From contig DASSWB010000042.1 of assembly GCA_035705495.1 (NCBI GenBank), positions 47,855-111,854 on the forward strand: a DNA stretch of 64,000 bases, written 5' to 3'. Under the pieces are notes generated by a model. It had not been told where the DNA came from. It saw only the letters and a program-made list of their open reading frames with translations, and did no database searches. Shown piece by piece: positions 33,601 through 42,252 of this stretch. A program made the position numbers and the translations under genes. Position 1 is the first letter of the stretch; each line of letters begins with the position of its first letter. This DNA is from DASSWB01 sp035705495. GTDB lineage: Bacteria > Bacteroidota > Bacteroidia > Flavobacteriales > Flavobacteriaceae.

Positions 33601-34937
33601 CGGTCAAAGACATCGTATTTAGTGAAAAACCACTTGTCGTCAAGGCGGAGATTTCCATCCTGAGTTAGAATTGGTCTATTTAAAATATCATAAACAATAT
33701 ACTCCCATTCCTTTCCTGGAATCATTTTTTTAATAACCCTGTTTTTCGAATCATACACATAGGTATAACAAAGACCTTCAATCACTGAAGTGGTTATGAT
33801 TGTTTTTTCAGAGGCTTTTGGAGGAATAACATATACAAGGTTATCAAAATCATCATAAACATAATATGTATCATGTTTTTGGTTATTGTTAAAAGTTCTT
33901 TTGAGTATTGTTCTTCCGTTAAAATCGATGAATTCATGAACAGTATTATTATCACCGTCGGAAAATTTCCAGTTTTCGTTTTTCGTCACCTTTTTAAGAA
34001 AAATTGCTGGATATTCAGAATCCCTAGAATGAAATCCAGAATCTATTAATGAAGGGCTCCCATTAAGATAAGAAATCTTTAAAGTTCTTAAAGAGTCAGT
34101 ATTTACGGCCAAACTCTGTTCTTTCCTAATTGTATGTTCCTCAGTGATTCCTTCCTTCCACGCATTTCCGGGAGCTGACTGTTCAACAACAATGTTCAAT
34201 GGGGAGCCATCATAAAAATTTTCACTGTAAGGATTCGTGGTAAAATCATACAACGCCTTGTTATAAAAATTTTCAGTCTTCGTTTTCCCATCTACTTTAA
34301 AGAAACCACTGCCAGGGTTCTCCGAAATATAGGGAAGATATGAGCGGGCTTTTCTTCCTACAGCATCATATTCTATATGCGTGACTATATCTTTCTGAGA
34401 CGGGGATTGTCGAATTGCAACTTGCTGCTTTGGGCGCCCCAAGCCGTCATAATAGGTCACTTCTTCAATGACATCCACAGCTTCGGGAGCAACTATTGGT
34501 TCTGTAACGGGATTTTTGTATAACCTATGATGAACGTAGTTTTCATCACTAAAATTCACTTCTGTTGAACATTCGATGCTCCCAGAATCATTATCATTAC
34601 AATCATTATTATCGGAAACGTAACCAAAAGGTTGTATACAACTTAAGGTCCATTGATATGGATCTCCAAAACCATCACCATCATTATCCCTATACCACAT
34701 ATCAATTAAATTCACGGTGGCATCTGTGTCGTTACAGTCAGAATTGTTTTGTACATATCCTGACTGTGGAGAACTTAAGCAAATTGCCTTCCCGGCTCCA
34801 TAGCCATCACCATCACCATCAGCATAGTAAGATTCATACCCCATTTGACAGAGAACAGGATCTGTTTTTCGTTCCTCTTGTGAATAGACATGGAATATCA
34901 GAAAAAATAATATAGTGGAGGTGTAAAAATTTTTCAT
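30678..34937 (-). CDS. Secreted YD/Rhs protein with MopE-like front and JAB-like toxin tip
   Basis: A 1419-residue protein. A signal peptide (1-19) is followed by two MopE-type metal-binding motifs (about 33-135; YYADGDGDGYGAG with CNDTDA, and WYRDNDGDGFGDP with CNDNDS). The same YD start and shell as in cassette 1 follow (YYDGLGRPKQQVAIR, RKARSYLPY). An extra beta-sandwich-like insert of about 130 residues lies in the core (SMAFHNFEQGTDGW to FFLDNLVIESG), then NYYPFGLEHKGYN and YDSALGRFTGIDPVTHHQFSPYNSFDNNP. The C-terminal tip (about 1180-1419) has HSH near 1352 with a later SLSD, a JAMM/JAB metallopeptidase signature, suggesting a JAB-like toxin 1 domain. It pairs with the 1011-residue protein transcribed before it (9-base gap). 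Confidence 0.82.
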   Translation of the reverse strand: MKNFYTSTILFFLIFHVYSQEERKTDPVLCQMGYESYYADGDGDGYGAGKAICLSSPQSGYVQNNSDCNDTDATVNLIDMWYRDNDGDGFGDPYQWTLSCIQPFGYVSDNNDCNDNDSGSIECSTEVNFSDENYVHHRLYKNPVTEPIVAPEAVDVIEEVTYYDGLGRPKQQVAIRQSPSQKDIVTHIEYDAVGRKARSYLPYISENPGSGFFKVDGKTKTENFYNKALYDFTTNPYSENFYDGSPLNIVVEQSAPGNAWKEGITEEHTIRKEQSLAVNTDSLRTLKISYLNGSPSLIDSGFHSRDSEYPAIFLKKVTKNENWKFSDGDNNTVHEFIDFNGRTILKRTFNNNQKHDTYYVYDDFDNLVYVIPPKASEKTIITTSVIEGLCYTYVYDSKNRVIKKMIPGKEWEYIVYDILNRPILTQDGNLRLDDKWFFTKYDVFDRVVFTGRYFYLPEGTDDNAARMEIQNIVDTQLNPQWNESKLQTGQSDLNIIYTNGAYPNDATKVELFTINFYDDYQGLTDTSLIVSPGSTVFTQPITSNTKSLPTWNKVKVLGTNHWITSVTYYDKKARMIQNISKNSYLGTKDVSRLNLDFSGKVLKTQTNHVRNGNNLMIIDAFTYDHMNRLLTQKQKIGSSGTWELIVNNEYDELGQLKSKKVGGAVASTPENSIGLQTIDYSYNIRGWLQEINDFNTMGNDLFGFRINYNEPQLAGTQALYNGNISETRWRTINDAGLSGPRSYKYQYDNLNRIIDAQFMGYQITDPNELVHAEDYSLSNVTYDRNGNILSLKRKGFFETDYGTFGIDYIDVLQYSYVGNSNKLKAVADTGEGEGFKDGMNSTPDYAYDINGNLTSDLNKGITNISYNHLNLPNLILVSGSNMPDGKIEYFYDAVGTKLKKEVSMGSNIIKTVEYAGGFIYENGDLKLFSHPEGYTEPDGQGGYNYVYQYKDHLGNIRLSYLDADGDYKSMAFHNFEQGTDGWQGTAENGRLKVTVQNQYSGVTKNFNEHFSSGESIDIKGLMDVFTTTLPIRVLVNERDANNASLGWYSLGIANNGEFDYSHTFVHDVENVLVKFDIATASNVQTQFFLDNLVIESGELEILEENNYYPFGLEHKGYNNVISNSNSVASKFKFQGVEYEESLGLNLYEMDFRNYDSALGRFTGIDPVTHHQFSPYNSFDNNPVIWSDPSGADATYGVDPDGKVRHLDDRKYYDSEGNEVDKIYATDRNQKIDFEKGSVTTKVNENGSSLASDLAHNSVNITHGAGGDQEFDRDMFIGVTDGSNKTEAFNTFKFLADNSNVEWSIVKFETTAGKDGYQIATYGLDGSTTGVNDSNGMEYAPKLQDRSAIYKGIMHSHGTDLNIQDRNESLSDQGDRGTAWQYQKNYGNFPYQVYHPKLSTMSSWNPQRFEFRKNLKFKTF

Positions 34938-34946
34938 TGATGATCT

Positions 34947-37900
34947 TTAATTTATTGATCCCTTATAATGATAATTATATTCTTGGGTAATATAACCATC
35001 TCCATCCCTTACTAATTTTAATCGGTTGAAGGTATCATATTCATAATAGGAAATTAATCCTTTAGAGTCTGTTATACTTGTGACGCCAACTAAAGGTTTG
35101 TAAGTATAGGTGGTTACCAAGGAATATGGAAGTCCTTGTCTAATCTTATCCAGCTCCATCCTTTGGACAGCATCAGAAGATTCTGCGAATGTCTGATCTA
35201 GTTGAACCCCGGTACTAAAAACTTGATTATAACTTGCGTTTTGGATCTCAGCTATCAGATTCCCATTGTAATTGTACAAGTTTACATGTTTAACTCCTGA
35301 TGCATCCATATATTCTTCAATTTCCCCCCGAATAGATCTTTTCAAAATGGTCGTGCCAGAAGTAAAATCTCCTTCACGATCAATCATTTTTACTTGCTTT
35401 AAACCGATTTTAGGATTTTGAGAGGAACCGTAATTATGATATAAATATTCTTCTCTAATATCCTGTTCTACCCATTCTATCTTTAATAAAGTACTGCGCT
35501 TATTTTTGAAGATCAGTTCCTCAACCGCATTTTGAGGAGTTCCGTTCAAAGTCCCTGTTGGATACGAATACTTCTTCGTCCTTTTGAACACTTCTCCTTC
35601 ATAAGTGGCCTGACTTTGGGTTTGGGTACCAGGACAAGGAGGCAATCCCTGAGAATCAGGAAAATCATAGCAGTTTGTAATAACTTCTTCCTTTATTAAA
35701 GGATAGTTTTCTTCATATGTATAATAAGTCCCAATTTGTAAAGGTTCAAAAGTTGAACCATTCGCGTAATCGTAATGAACAACAGATTTTAAAATATACC
35801 GGGCAATAGGCAGATACAAAGTCTCTTGGTAGGCACCACAATAACCACTGTAGTAAATAAAAGGTGAGGAAGAACTATAACATTCATTTATTCCGGTTTT
35901 ATTTAAATATTCCAGTTGTAATCCCCCTGAAGTCTCCGTTTGAAGTTCATATCCCATTGTAGTTACAAATCTTTTTTCCCCGTTTGAGCCTTTTACTTCT
36001 TTTTTGTATAGCTTACCCCTCATAAAATCCCTGTCTAAATATAAACCCGGTGGTCCAAGTTTTTTCCAAGAAACCCCGTGCACTGCATTGTTGGTACCAA
36101 CAGTTTTGGTTGATGGCATATTGGGAGATTGGGTATAGTAATATTCAGTGGAACCGTTATTAATTCTATCCTTTACCTTTACGACCCCGTACCCAACAAA
36201 TGAATTATGTGTAAACTCCACATTGGATTGCGGTGCCATAAAGGTTGTAATTCCTAAGTGATTTTCAAGTTCGGACAGAGAATTAGCCGTTTCCCATCCA
36301 GTACCTTTATATTTATATATAGCATATTCTGGCATATTTACGATTTTCCCATTAAAATATTCATAGTCCAGTATTTGTTCAAAACCTTCATTATCTCTTA
36401 TTTTCTGAGATTTAATCCTTAGTCCCCCCCCTTGCTTACCATCAAACGAATTTAGCTCATACTCGTACTGGTTTTCTCCTCCAGTTGGAAAGGTCATCCT
36501 GGTAAGTGAGTAAGCTTTGACATAATTTATATTGGATTCTAGAGAAAAATTCCCTGGAAGTTCAATTGCCGTGATATCACTAAATGGTGAAACTTTTCCG
36601 TTTTTAAAATAATATTTAGGTATCGGATTAGAAATGGAACTGTTGTAGGATCCATTGTTGTAGCCTAAAAAATCATGAGCATATGTTCCTCTTGGAGGCA
36701 TTTCTACAGAGTTATTATAAGAAAACATATAGCCTGGGAGTTCTTTTTGATTGCCATCTACCTCATAAATCCTGTCAAGCCTCAATCGTTTACTTTGGGG
36801 TGTAGTGCTCGCTATACTGCTTTGAAAATAGCTGTGTTCCAATTGAAGTTTTTTGATTATAATACCTTCAGTATTTTTTACGGAAATAGAAGCAAGAATC
36901 TTCTCATCAGTGTTGTCCAATCTTCCTTCACTATAGGTAAACTCCACCTCACCAATACCGGGAGAGCTAATTTTCGTTAATCTGTTCGTTACAGGAAAAA
37001 CAGAATAGGTTTTTCCATTTAGATGATAAGCTAAATTTGGTACTCCCCCTCCATAATCTTCACCAAGCGTGTAAGTTTCGTCCTTAAAATAATTGGAATA
37101 CTGTTCATATTCAAAATTCACAATTCTTCCCGAATTTGGATCATAAATTTTATCCAATCTATAAGAAACAACTTTATCCGAAGACGTCCAACTGTTTATA
37201 CCGTGATACCTCGAAATTTCAGGTGTTTCAAAGGTGTAAATTAATCCATCTATCGACGTTATTTCAATTTTGGAGACCGCAAAAATTGATATATTGCCCC
37301 ACGTTTGGGAATATTCATTGAAGTGGAATTTTGTTATCACCCCGAATGTTTCTTCTATGATATTTCCATTTTTTTCTAATTCTATTGCATTCGGTGTAGA
37401 ACCTCGTACAGCATTTTCATAATTATCATAAGTTTTGGCGTGAATGTATGAAGTAGAGAGACCAGGTGCATTGACAATATATTTATCAGGTTGTGGGTCG
37501 TTTTCTGGGTTGGTAAAACCATCCACTCCATCATTTTGGGCTGGCGGAGCTGAATAAGCCAACCATCCAGCAGGAGACATGGTATTTAGAATACCATTAT
37601 AACTAGGCCAATGAAAATCATGCATTCCCTTTGTGACTATTGAAATATTCCCTCCTGCAGTCAAACTCCAGTTCAACCCAACGCTGGAGGCCATTTCATT
37701 AACTTTGACGCCAGAGGTATTATATGATATGAAGATAGGAACTTTAATATTTCCAGAAATAAAATCAAAAATGGGAACATTCACTTCTGCCCTGCCGGTG
37801 TAATTCGAGACAGGAACAAAATTATTTTTTTGAAAAGCGGCTATCTCTGGCGGTTGCGCAGCAGGAGAACCTACTATAGTTTCAGCGGTATATGAACTGG

Positions 37901-37982
37901 AACTTAAATAATCACCATAATAGTCTTGAGAATGGACATGGAAATGTATCGAAAAACAGATAATAATTATTAATTTCTTCAT
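34947..37982 (-). CDS. Rhs/YD partner protein, first subunit of cassette 2
   Basis: A 1011-residue paralogue of the 1132-residue protein at 19527. It has a signal peptide (1-18, ending VHSQ), the front motifs EIAAFQKNNFVPVSNYTGRA, VPIFISYNTSGVKVNE and SVGLNWSLTAGG, long beta-rich repeats, and a C-terminal YD motif (YYEYDTFNRLKLVRDGDG). No toxin domain is present. It is the first gene of cassette 2 and would supply the partner shell for the JAB-tipped protein. It is shorter than its paralogue, lacking among other parts the same Cys-rich loop, though a few cysteines remain near 720. Confidence 0.82.
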   Translation of the reverse strand: MKKLIIIICFSIHFHVHSQDYYGDYLSSSSYTAETIVGSPAAQPPEIAAFQKNNFVPVSNYTGRAEVNVPIFDFISGNIKVPIFISYNTSGVKVNEMASSVGLNWSLTAGGNISIVTKGMHDFHWPSYNGILNTMSPAGWLAYSAPPAQNDGVDGFTNPENDPQPDKYIVNAPGLSTSYIHAKTYDNYENAVRGSTPNAIELEKNGNIIEETFGVITKFHFNEYSQTWGNISIFAVSKIEITSIDGLIYTFETPEISRYHGINSWTSSDKVVSYRLDKIYDPNSGRIVNFEYEQYSNYFKDETYTLGEDYGGGVPNLAYHLNGKTYSVFPVTNRLTKISSPGIGEVEFTYSEGRLDNTDEKILASISVKNTEGIIIKKLQLEHSYFQSSIASTTPQSKRLRLDRIYEVDGNQKELPGYMFSYNNSVEMPPRGTYAHDFLGYNNGSYNSSISNPIPKYYFKNGKVSPFSDITAIELPGNFSLESNINYVKAYSLTRMTFPTGGENQYEYELNSFDGKQGGGLRIKSQKIRDNEGFEQILDYEYFNGKIVNMPEYAIYKYKGTGWETANSLSELENHLGITTFMAPQSNVEFTHNSFVGYGVVKVKDRINNGSTEYYYTQSPNMPSTKTVGTNNAVHGVSWKKLGPPGLYLDRDFMRGKLYKKEVKGSNGEKRFVTTMGYELQTETSGGLQLEYLNKTGINECYSSSSPFIYYSGYCGAYQETLYLPIARYILKSVVHYDYANGSTFEPLQIGTYYTYEENYPLIKEEVITNCYDFPDSQGLPPCPGTQTQSQATYEGEVFKRTKKYSYPTGTLNGTPQNAVEELIFKNKRSTLLKIEWVEQDIREEYLYHNYGSSQNPKIGLKQVKMIDREGDFTSGTTILKRSIRGEIEEYMDASGVKHVNLYNYNGNLIAEIQNASYNQVFSTGVQLDQTFAESSDAVQRMELDKIRQGLPYSLVTTYTYKPLVGVTSITDSKGLISYYEYDTFNRLKLVRDGDGYITQEYNYHYKGSIN

Positions 37983-38083
37983 GGAAAGGATTAAATAAAT
38001 GCAAAATACGTAACAATAAATCTTAGGGATTCACAAATAAAGTTTATTAAATATTCTTAAAAAAATTAATTCTTTATTTTTTA

Positions 38084-38333
38084 TTAAAAAGTTGCTGTCA
38101 GTTTTTCGTACATTATCTGACTTCCTTTTTGAAACAATTGAAGCCACGCTTTTATTAATATTAAATTAGAAGCGAAAACTAAATGATAACCTCCAAATTG
38201 TTCTTTTAAAAATGATGTATAATATTTGTGCCCATTGACAAAACTTTCAATCGGTTTATTAAATATGTTTGTTGCCTCGTTAACCGAGGTAATTTCGTCA
38301 ATGGAAAGATAAGATGAATAGCTTTCTAATCCT
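38084..38333 (-). pseudogene. Remnant of an unknown gene
   Basis: The minus strand reads GLESYSSYLSIDEITSVNEA, continuing through KYYTSFLKEQFGGYHLVFAS to a TAA at 38086. An in-frame stop lies directly before the first Gly, and protein-like sequence (VRAAQ) continues upstream of it. Further up, to about 38640, short protein-like pieces appear in several frames (for example TLSRAVLTRPTTFES). This looks like the decayed end of one or two genes. I cannot name them. Confidence 0.45.
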
Positions 38334-38668
38334 TATTGTGCAGCTCTTACACCACCGTTTTTCCAATCGCTATCTGAATATTACAAGAATATTCATCGCT
38401 AGTCTGTAATTCAACGATTGAAAATAAATTATACAAATTTTTGTTAGCTTGTCCTGAACTAAGATAGGTGTCCTAATGGCTTTGCTGTATTTTTGTTTTG
38501 TTTTTCTAGCATTACTGTCTTGTTTATAATAGTCGCTAATTTACGACTCAAAAGTAGTTGGTCGTGTTAGTACAGCTCTTGACAATGTCTCACGAAATTT
38601 ATAATCAGCTAAGAGTTTATACATTAGGTGAGAAGCAAGCAACTATTTATCACCATTGCTGTGTGCCG

Positions 38669-39072
38669 TTATTTTAGACGTTCAACATTGGTTAAATTAT
38701 TCTTGCAGAATCTTCTTTCTCTTGTGTCGAAAAGAGCTTTTTTTATTGCATATGTTCCGCCAATTCCAATTCCAAGTGCTCCTAATATTTCTTTTAAGTA
38801 TACAGCGGATAATGCTTGTGAATTATTAATCACCATGTAAGTTGCAAAAGGTATTGAAGCAAAATCGATACCCAATAGCACAATTTCAGAATAGATGTTG
38901 TTAAACTATCCATAAACTGTCTTTCCGAAACTCCGTTTCCAATTGACCCTTCCAAAAGATTTGATTGTTGAAAACAGTACTTCCATCTATTTTGATGTAT
39001 AAACTCAATTAATCTGTCAAAGCTAATTTCGGAAATATTTGCAGGTACAAGTAAATTTATTATTCGTTTCAT
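38669..39072 (-). pseudogene. Frameshifted small membrane-associated gene
   Basis: An ATG at 39072 opens MKRIINLLVPANISEISFDR and continues to about TTSI. Reading must then shift frame near 38880 to continue as LLGIDFASIPFATYMVINNS and LGALGIGIGGTYAIKKAL before stopping at 38669. The two pieces overlap slightly and have matching composition, so a single indel has probably split one gene of about 130 residues. The second half has a hydrophobic Gly-rich segment. I do not recognise the family. Confidence 0.5.
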
Positions 39073-39642
39073 ATACTTGTTTCTGTTTCGTATTCCTTAA
39101 TTATAAACTTTTGAAAAATTTTAATAATTATCAAATTCAACATTGTCGGTTATTATTGAACAATAAAATATAACAGGTTAAAGATCTTGGTTCATAGGGT
39201 CAGCGATTTAAACAGTAATTATTTTGAGAAATGGATGAGAGTTAAGATACTTGGAAAATCCCCGTATTCTTATTGGATTTAATGTAGTTAATGATTGAAT
39301 CTTCAACAGAGTATCAAGAAAAGAAAAGTAAAAGAAAGGTCAAGGTCTCGGTGTCTAATCTTAACGAATAATTAAGAGTGTAAGAGAACCTAATTTTTTA
39401 AACAGGGAAAATTTCAAATGTATTATTTCGGATTTTCGATAAACGGGTCAATTGTAAAGGTTTAAAGATTAAACGTTCTATTAACCGGAGCTCACGGATA
39501 TGCTGCAGTTTTTTTAAGTCCATACAAGGTTTTATAAGTGCATTTAAAACATTCTTGTGAAGCTAATACGTCTGGAAAATTTGTTTTTCGTTTTTTTGAG
39601 AACAAATCAATGAGCTCCTGGAGGCACCACTAAAAAAAGCGC

Positions 39643-39676
39643 TAAAACCCTTTCGGAAACGAGAGGGTTTTTTGTT
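39643..39676 (+). terminator. Terminator-like hairpin
   Basis: AAAACCCT (from 39644) pairs with AGGGTTTT (from 39664) around a loop holding TTCGGAAACG, and is followed by TTGTTTTT. It sits downstream of decayed DNA, so the gene it served may be gone. Confidence 0.6.
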
Positions 39677-39699
39677 TTTAAAAAATCGAGGTTCATTCC

Positions 39700-39809
39700 T
39701 TGGGCGTTCCCGTTATCTCCCGTTATCACGGCATTAACCGGTTGGGCTTTCTGTTGCAATCTTTTTGTTCGTGCCTCACAAAAAGGATTTTCACGTCAAT
39801 CCCTAACGC
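39700..39809 (+). repeat. Dispersed flavobacterial-type intergenic repeat, copy 1
   Basis: The element begins TTGGGCGTTCCC and ends CAATCCCTAACGC, with GGTTGGGCTTTC inside. A second copy with the same ends lies at 63717-63813. The middles differ in length and sequence. Confidence 0.7.
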
Positions 39810-39952
39810 TGATTTTGGATTTAAGAATTCACACAAATAAGTTCCCGAGTAGGGGAACAACACCATTCCTGTTCTGAATTCAAAAAATAATACCTGCTCC
39901 TATAATTTTATTCTTAACTTCGGTTGGCAAATCAATGCTCCAAAATAATGCA

Positions 39953-42244
39953 ATGAGAAAACTCACACTGAACCTGATTGCCCTGTGCAGCCTGAATAGT
40001 TTATTTGCACAAAATGTTCTTGTGGAAAAAGTGGAAAACCCGGTGGATTGGGTAAATCCATTAATGGGAACCGATTCACATTACAGTCTTTCCAATGGCA
40101 ATGTTTATCCGGCGATTGCACTTCCGTGGGGAATGAATTTCTGGACTCCGCAAACGGGAAAAATGGGTGATGGTTGGGCTTACACCTATGATGCAAATCA
40201 AATAAAAGGCTTTAAACAAACGCACCAACCGTCTCCTTGGATGAACGATTATGGTCAGTTTTCCATTATGCCGATAACGGGGAAATTACAATTCAAAGAA
40301 GAAGAACGACAAAGCTGGTTTTCCCATAAATCAGAAGTCGTAAAACCGTATTATTATAGGGTTTATTTGGCAGATCACGATGTCACAACCGAAATGACTC
40401 CAACGGAAAGAGCCGCAATGTTCCGTTTTACTTTTCCAAAAAATGATAGCTCTTATATTATTGTAGATGCATTCGACAGAGGTTCATATGTAAAAATCCT
40501 TCCGAAGAAAAAAAAGATCATCGGATACACAACTCGAAACAGCGGTGGTGTTCCGGAAAATTTCAAAAATTACTTTGTTCTGGAATTTGACAAGGAATTT
40601 GAACTCAGCAAAACCTTCAGTGATTCTATTTTGACAAATGCATTAGAGACAACATCAAATCACGCGGGGGCGATAATCGGTTTTAAAACACAAAAAAATG
40701 AAGTTGTTAATGTGAAAGTCGCTTCTTCTTTTATAAGTTATGAGCAAGCGGAAAGAAATCTTCAAGAAATTGGCAATAATGATTTTGAAACGATCAAAAC
40801 CAACGGAAGGGAAATTTGGAACAACAAACTTAGTCGGATAGAAATCGAGGGTGGAACTCCAAATCAGATTAAAACTTTTTATTCCTGCCTTTACCGAAGT
40901 CTTCTTTTTCCACGAAAATTTTATGAATATGATGAAAATGGAGCCCCGATTCATTATAGTCCGTACAATGGAAAAATTTTGCCAGGTTACATGTTTACCG
41001 ATACAGGATTCTGGGACACCTTCAGATCTTTATTCCCTTTTTTGAATTTGATGTATCCTGAAATGAATGCAAAAATGCAAAAAGGATTGGTTAATGCATA
41101 CAAAGAATCGGGTTGGTTACCAGAATGGGCAAGTCCAGGGCTGAGGAACATCATGGTGGGAAATAATTCTGCTTCGGTGGTTTCTGATGCTTTTTTAAAG
41201 ATTGGCGACGAGTATAATTACGATATTGAAACTTTGTACGAAGCTGTCGTTCATGGTGCCAACAATGCCGGGCCATTAACTGCGGTTGGTAGGGCCGGGG
41301 TTGAATATTACAATGAACTGGGATATGTTCCCTATGATGTCGGCATCAACGAAAATGCGGCAAGAACCTTGGAATATGCTTATGATGATTTTGCCATTTA
41401 TCAACTCGCCAAAGCTTTAAACAAACCCAAATCTGAAATTGAAAAATACCGTTCCAGAGCGATGAATTACAGAAATCTTTTTGATCCTGAAACGAATTTA
41501 ATGAGGGGCAAAAACAAAAATGGTGAATTCATGAAACCTTTCAATCCTTTTAAATGGGGAGATGCTTTTACGGAAGGAAACAGCTGGCATTACAGTTGGT
41601 CTGTTTTTCACGACATACAGGGTCTTATCAATATCATGGGCGGAAAAATAGAATTTATTTCGCAACTTGATACTGTTTTTTCACTTCCCCCGAAATTTGA
41701 TGACAGTTATTACGGCGGAGTCATCCACGAGATTCGGGAAATGCAAATTGCAAATATGGGACAGTACGCGCACGGCAACCAACCCATTCAGCATATGATT
41801 TATTTATACAATTATGCCGGTCAACCGTGGAAAGCGCAATATTGGGTGCGTGAAACAATGAACAGAATGTATCAACCAACTCCGGATGGTTACAGCGGTG
41901 ACGAGGACAACGGACAAACTTCAGCCTGGTACGTTTTTTCCGCTCTTGGTTTTTATCCCGTGGCACCAGCTACCAATCAGTATGTTCTGGGAGCCCCACT
42001 ATTTAAAAAAGTGATACTTCATCTAAAAAATGGAAATGAAGTAAGCATCAATGCTCCGCAGAACAATCAGGAGAACCGGTATATCCAGGATATTTCCATC
42101 AATGGTGCTGAGTATTCGAAAAATTACTTGAATTATGAAGAACTTATGGATGGCGCCACCATAAATATTGAAATGGGTGATGAACCCAATAAGGAAAGAG
42201 GAGTGGAAAAGTCTGATTTTCCTTATTCCCTCTCAAACGAATAA
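39953..42244 (+). CDS. GH92 family alpha-mannosidase
   Basis: A 763-residue glycoside hydrolase family 92 protein, a calcium-dependent exo-alpha-mannosidase family. The start at 39953 gives a good signal peptide (MRKLTLNLIALCSLNSLFAQ); an ATG at 39935 would add six residues before it. Family signatures are VNPLMGTDSHYSLSNGNVYP near the start, TDTGFWDTFRSLFPFL mid-protein, the general-acid region FTEGNSWHYSWS (Glu near 541) and the base region GDEDNGQTSAWYVFSALGFYP (Asp near 649-651). It lies directly before a sugar symporter and a second GH92, forming a mannoside-use locus. Export to the periplasm or surface is expected. Confidence 0.9.
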   Translation: MRKLTLNLIALCSLNSLFAQNVLVEKVENPVDWVNPLMGTDSHYSLSNGNVYPAIALPWGMNFWTPQTGKMGDGWAYTYDANQIKGFKQTHQPSPWMNDYGQFSIMPITGKLQFKEEERQSWFSHKSEVVKPYYYRVYLADHDVTTEMTPTERAAMFRFTFPKNDSSYIIVDAFDRGSYVKILPKKKKIIGYTTRNSGGVPENFKNYFVLEFDKEFELSKTFSDSILTNALETTSNHAGAIIGFKTQKNEVVNVKVASSFISYEQAERNLQEIGNNDFETIKTNGREIWNNKLSRIEIEGGTPNQIKTFYSCLYRSLLFPRKFYEYDENGAPIHYSPYNGKILPGYMFTDTGFWDTFRSLFPFLNLMYPEMNAKMQKGLVNAYKESGWLPEWASPGLRNIMVGNNSASVVSDAFLKIGDEYNYDIETLYEAVVHGANNAGPLTAVGRAGVEYYNELGYVPYDVGINENAARTLEYAYDDFAIYQLAKALNKPKSEIEKYRSRAMNYRNLFDPETNLMRGKNKNGEFMKPFNPFKWGDAFTEGNSWHYSWSVFHDIQGLINIMGGKIEFISQLDTVFSLPPKFDDSYYGGVIHEIREMQIANMGQYAHGNQPIQHMIYLYNYAGQPWKAQYWVRETMNRMYQPTPDGYSGDEDNGQTSAWYVFSALGFYPVAPATNQYVLGAPLFKKVILHLKNGNEVSINAPQNNQENRYIQDISINGAEYSKNYLNYEELMDGATINIEMGDEPNKERGVEKSDFPYSLSNE

Positions 42245-42252
42245 ATTTTCAG

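Larger units (their letters stand above)
39073..39952. other. Intergenic stretch with terminator and dispersed repeat
   Basis: No gene is supported between the frameshifted remnant and the mannosidase. The region holds a terminator-like hairpin (39643-39676) and one copy of a dispersed repeat (39700-39809). The stretch 39180-39600 looks like decayed sequence with no clear coding frame, and no TAnnTTTG box stands out before 39953. Confidence 0.5.

Noticed and set aside
15148..37982. The idea that the Rhs proteins use the type IX secretion system
   Set aside because: None of the four proteins ends in a T9SS sorting domain; two end in toxin domains and two in YD motifs.
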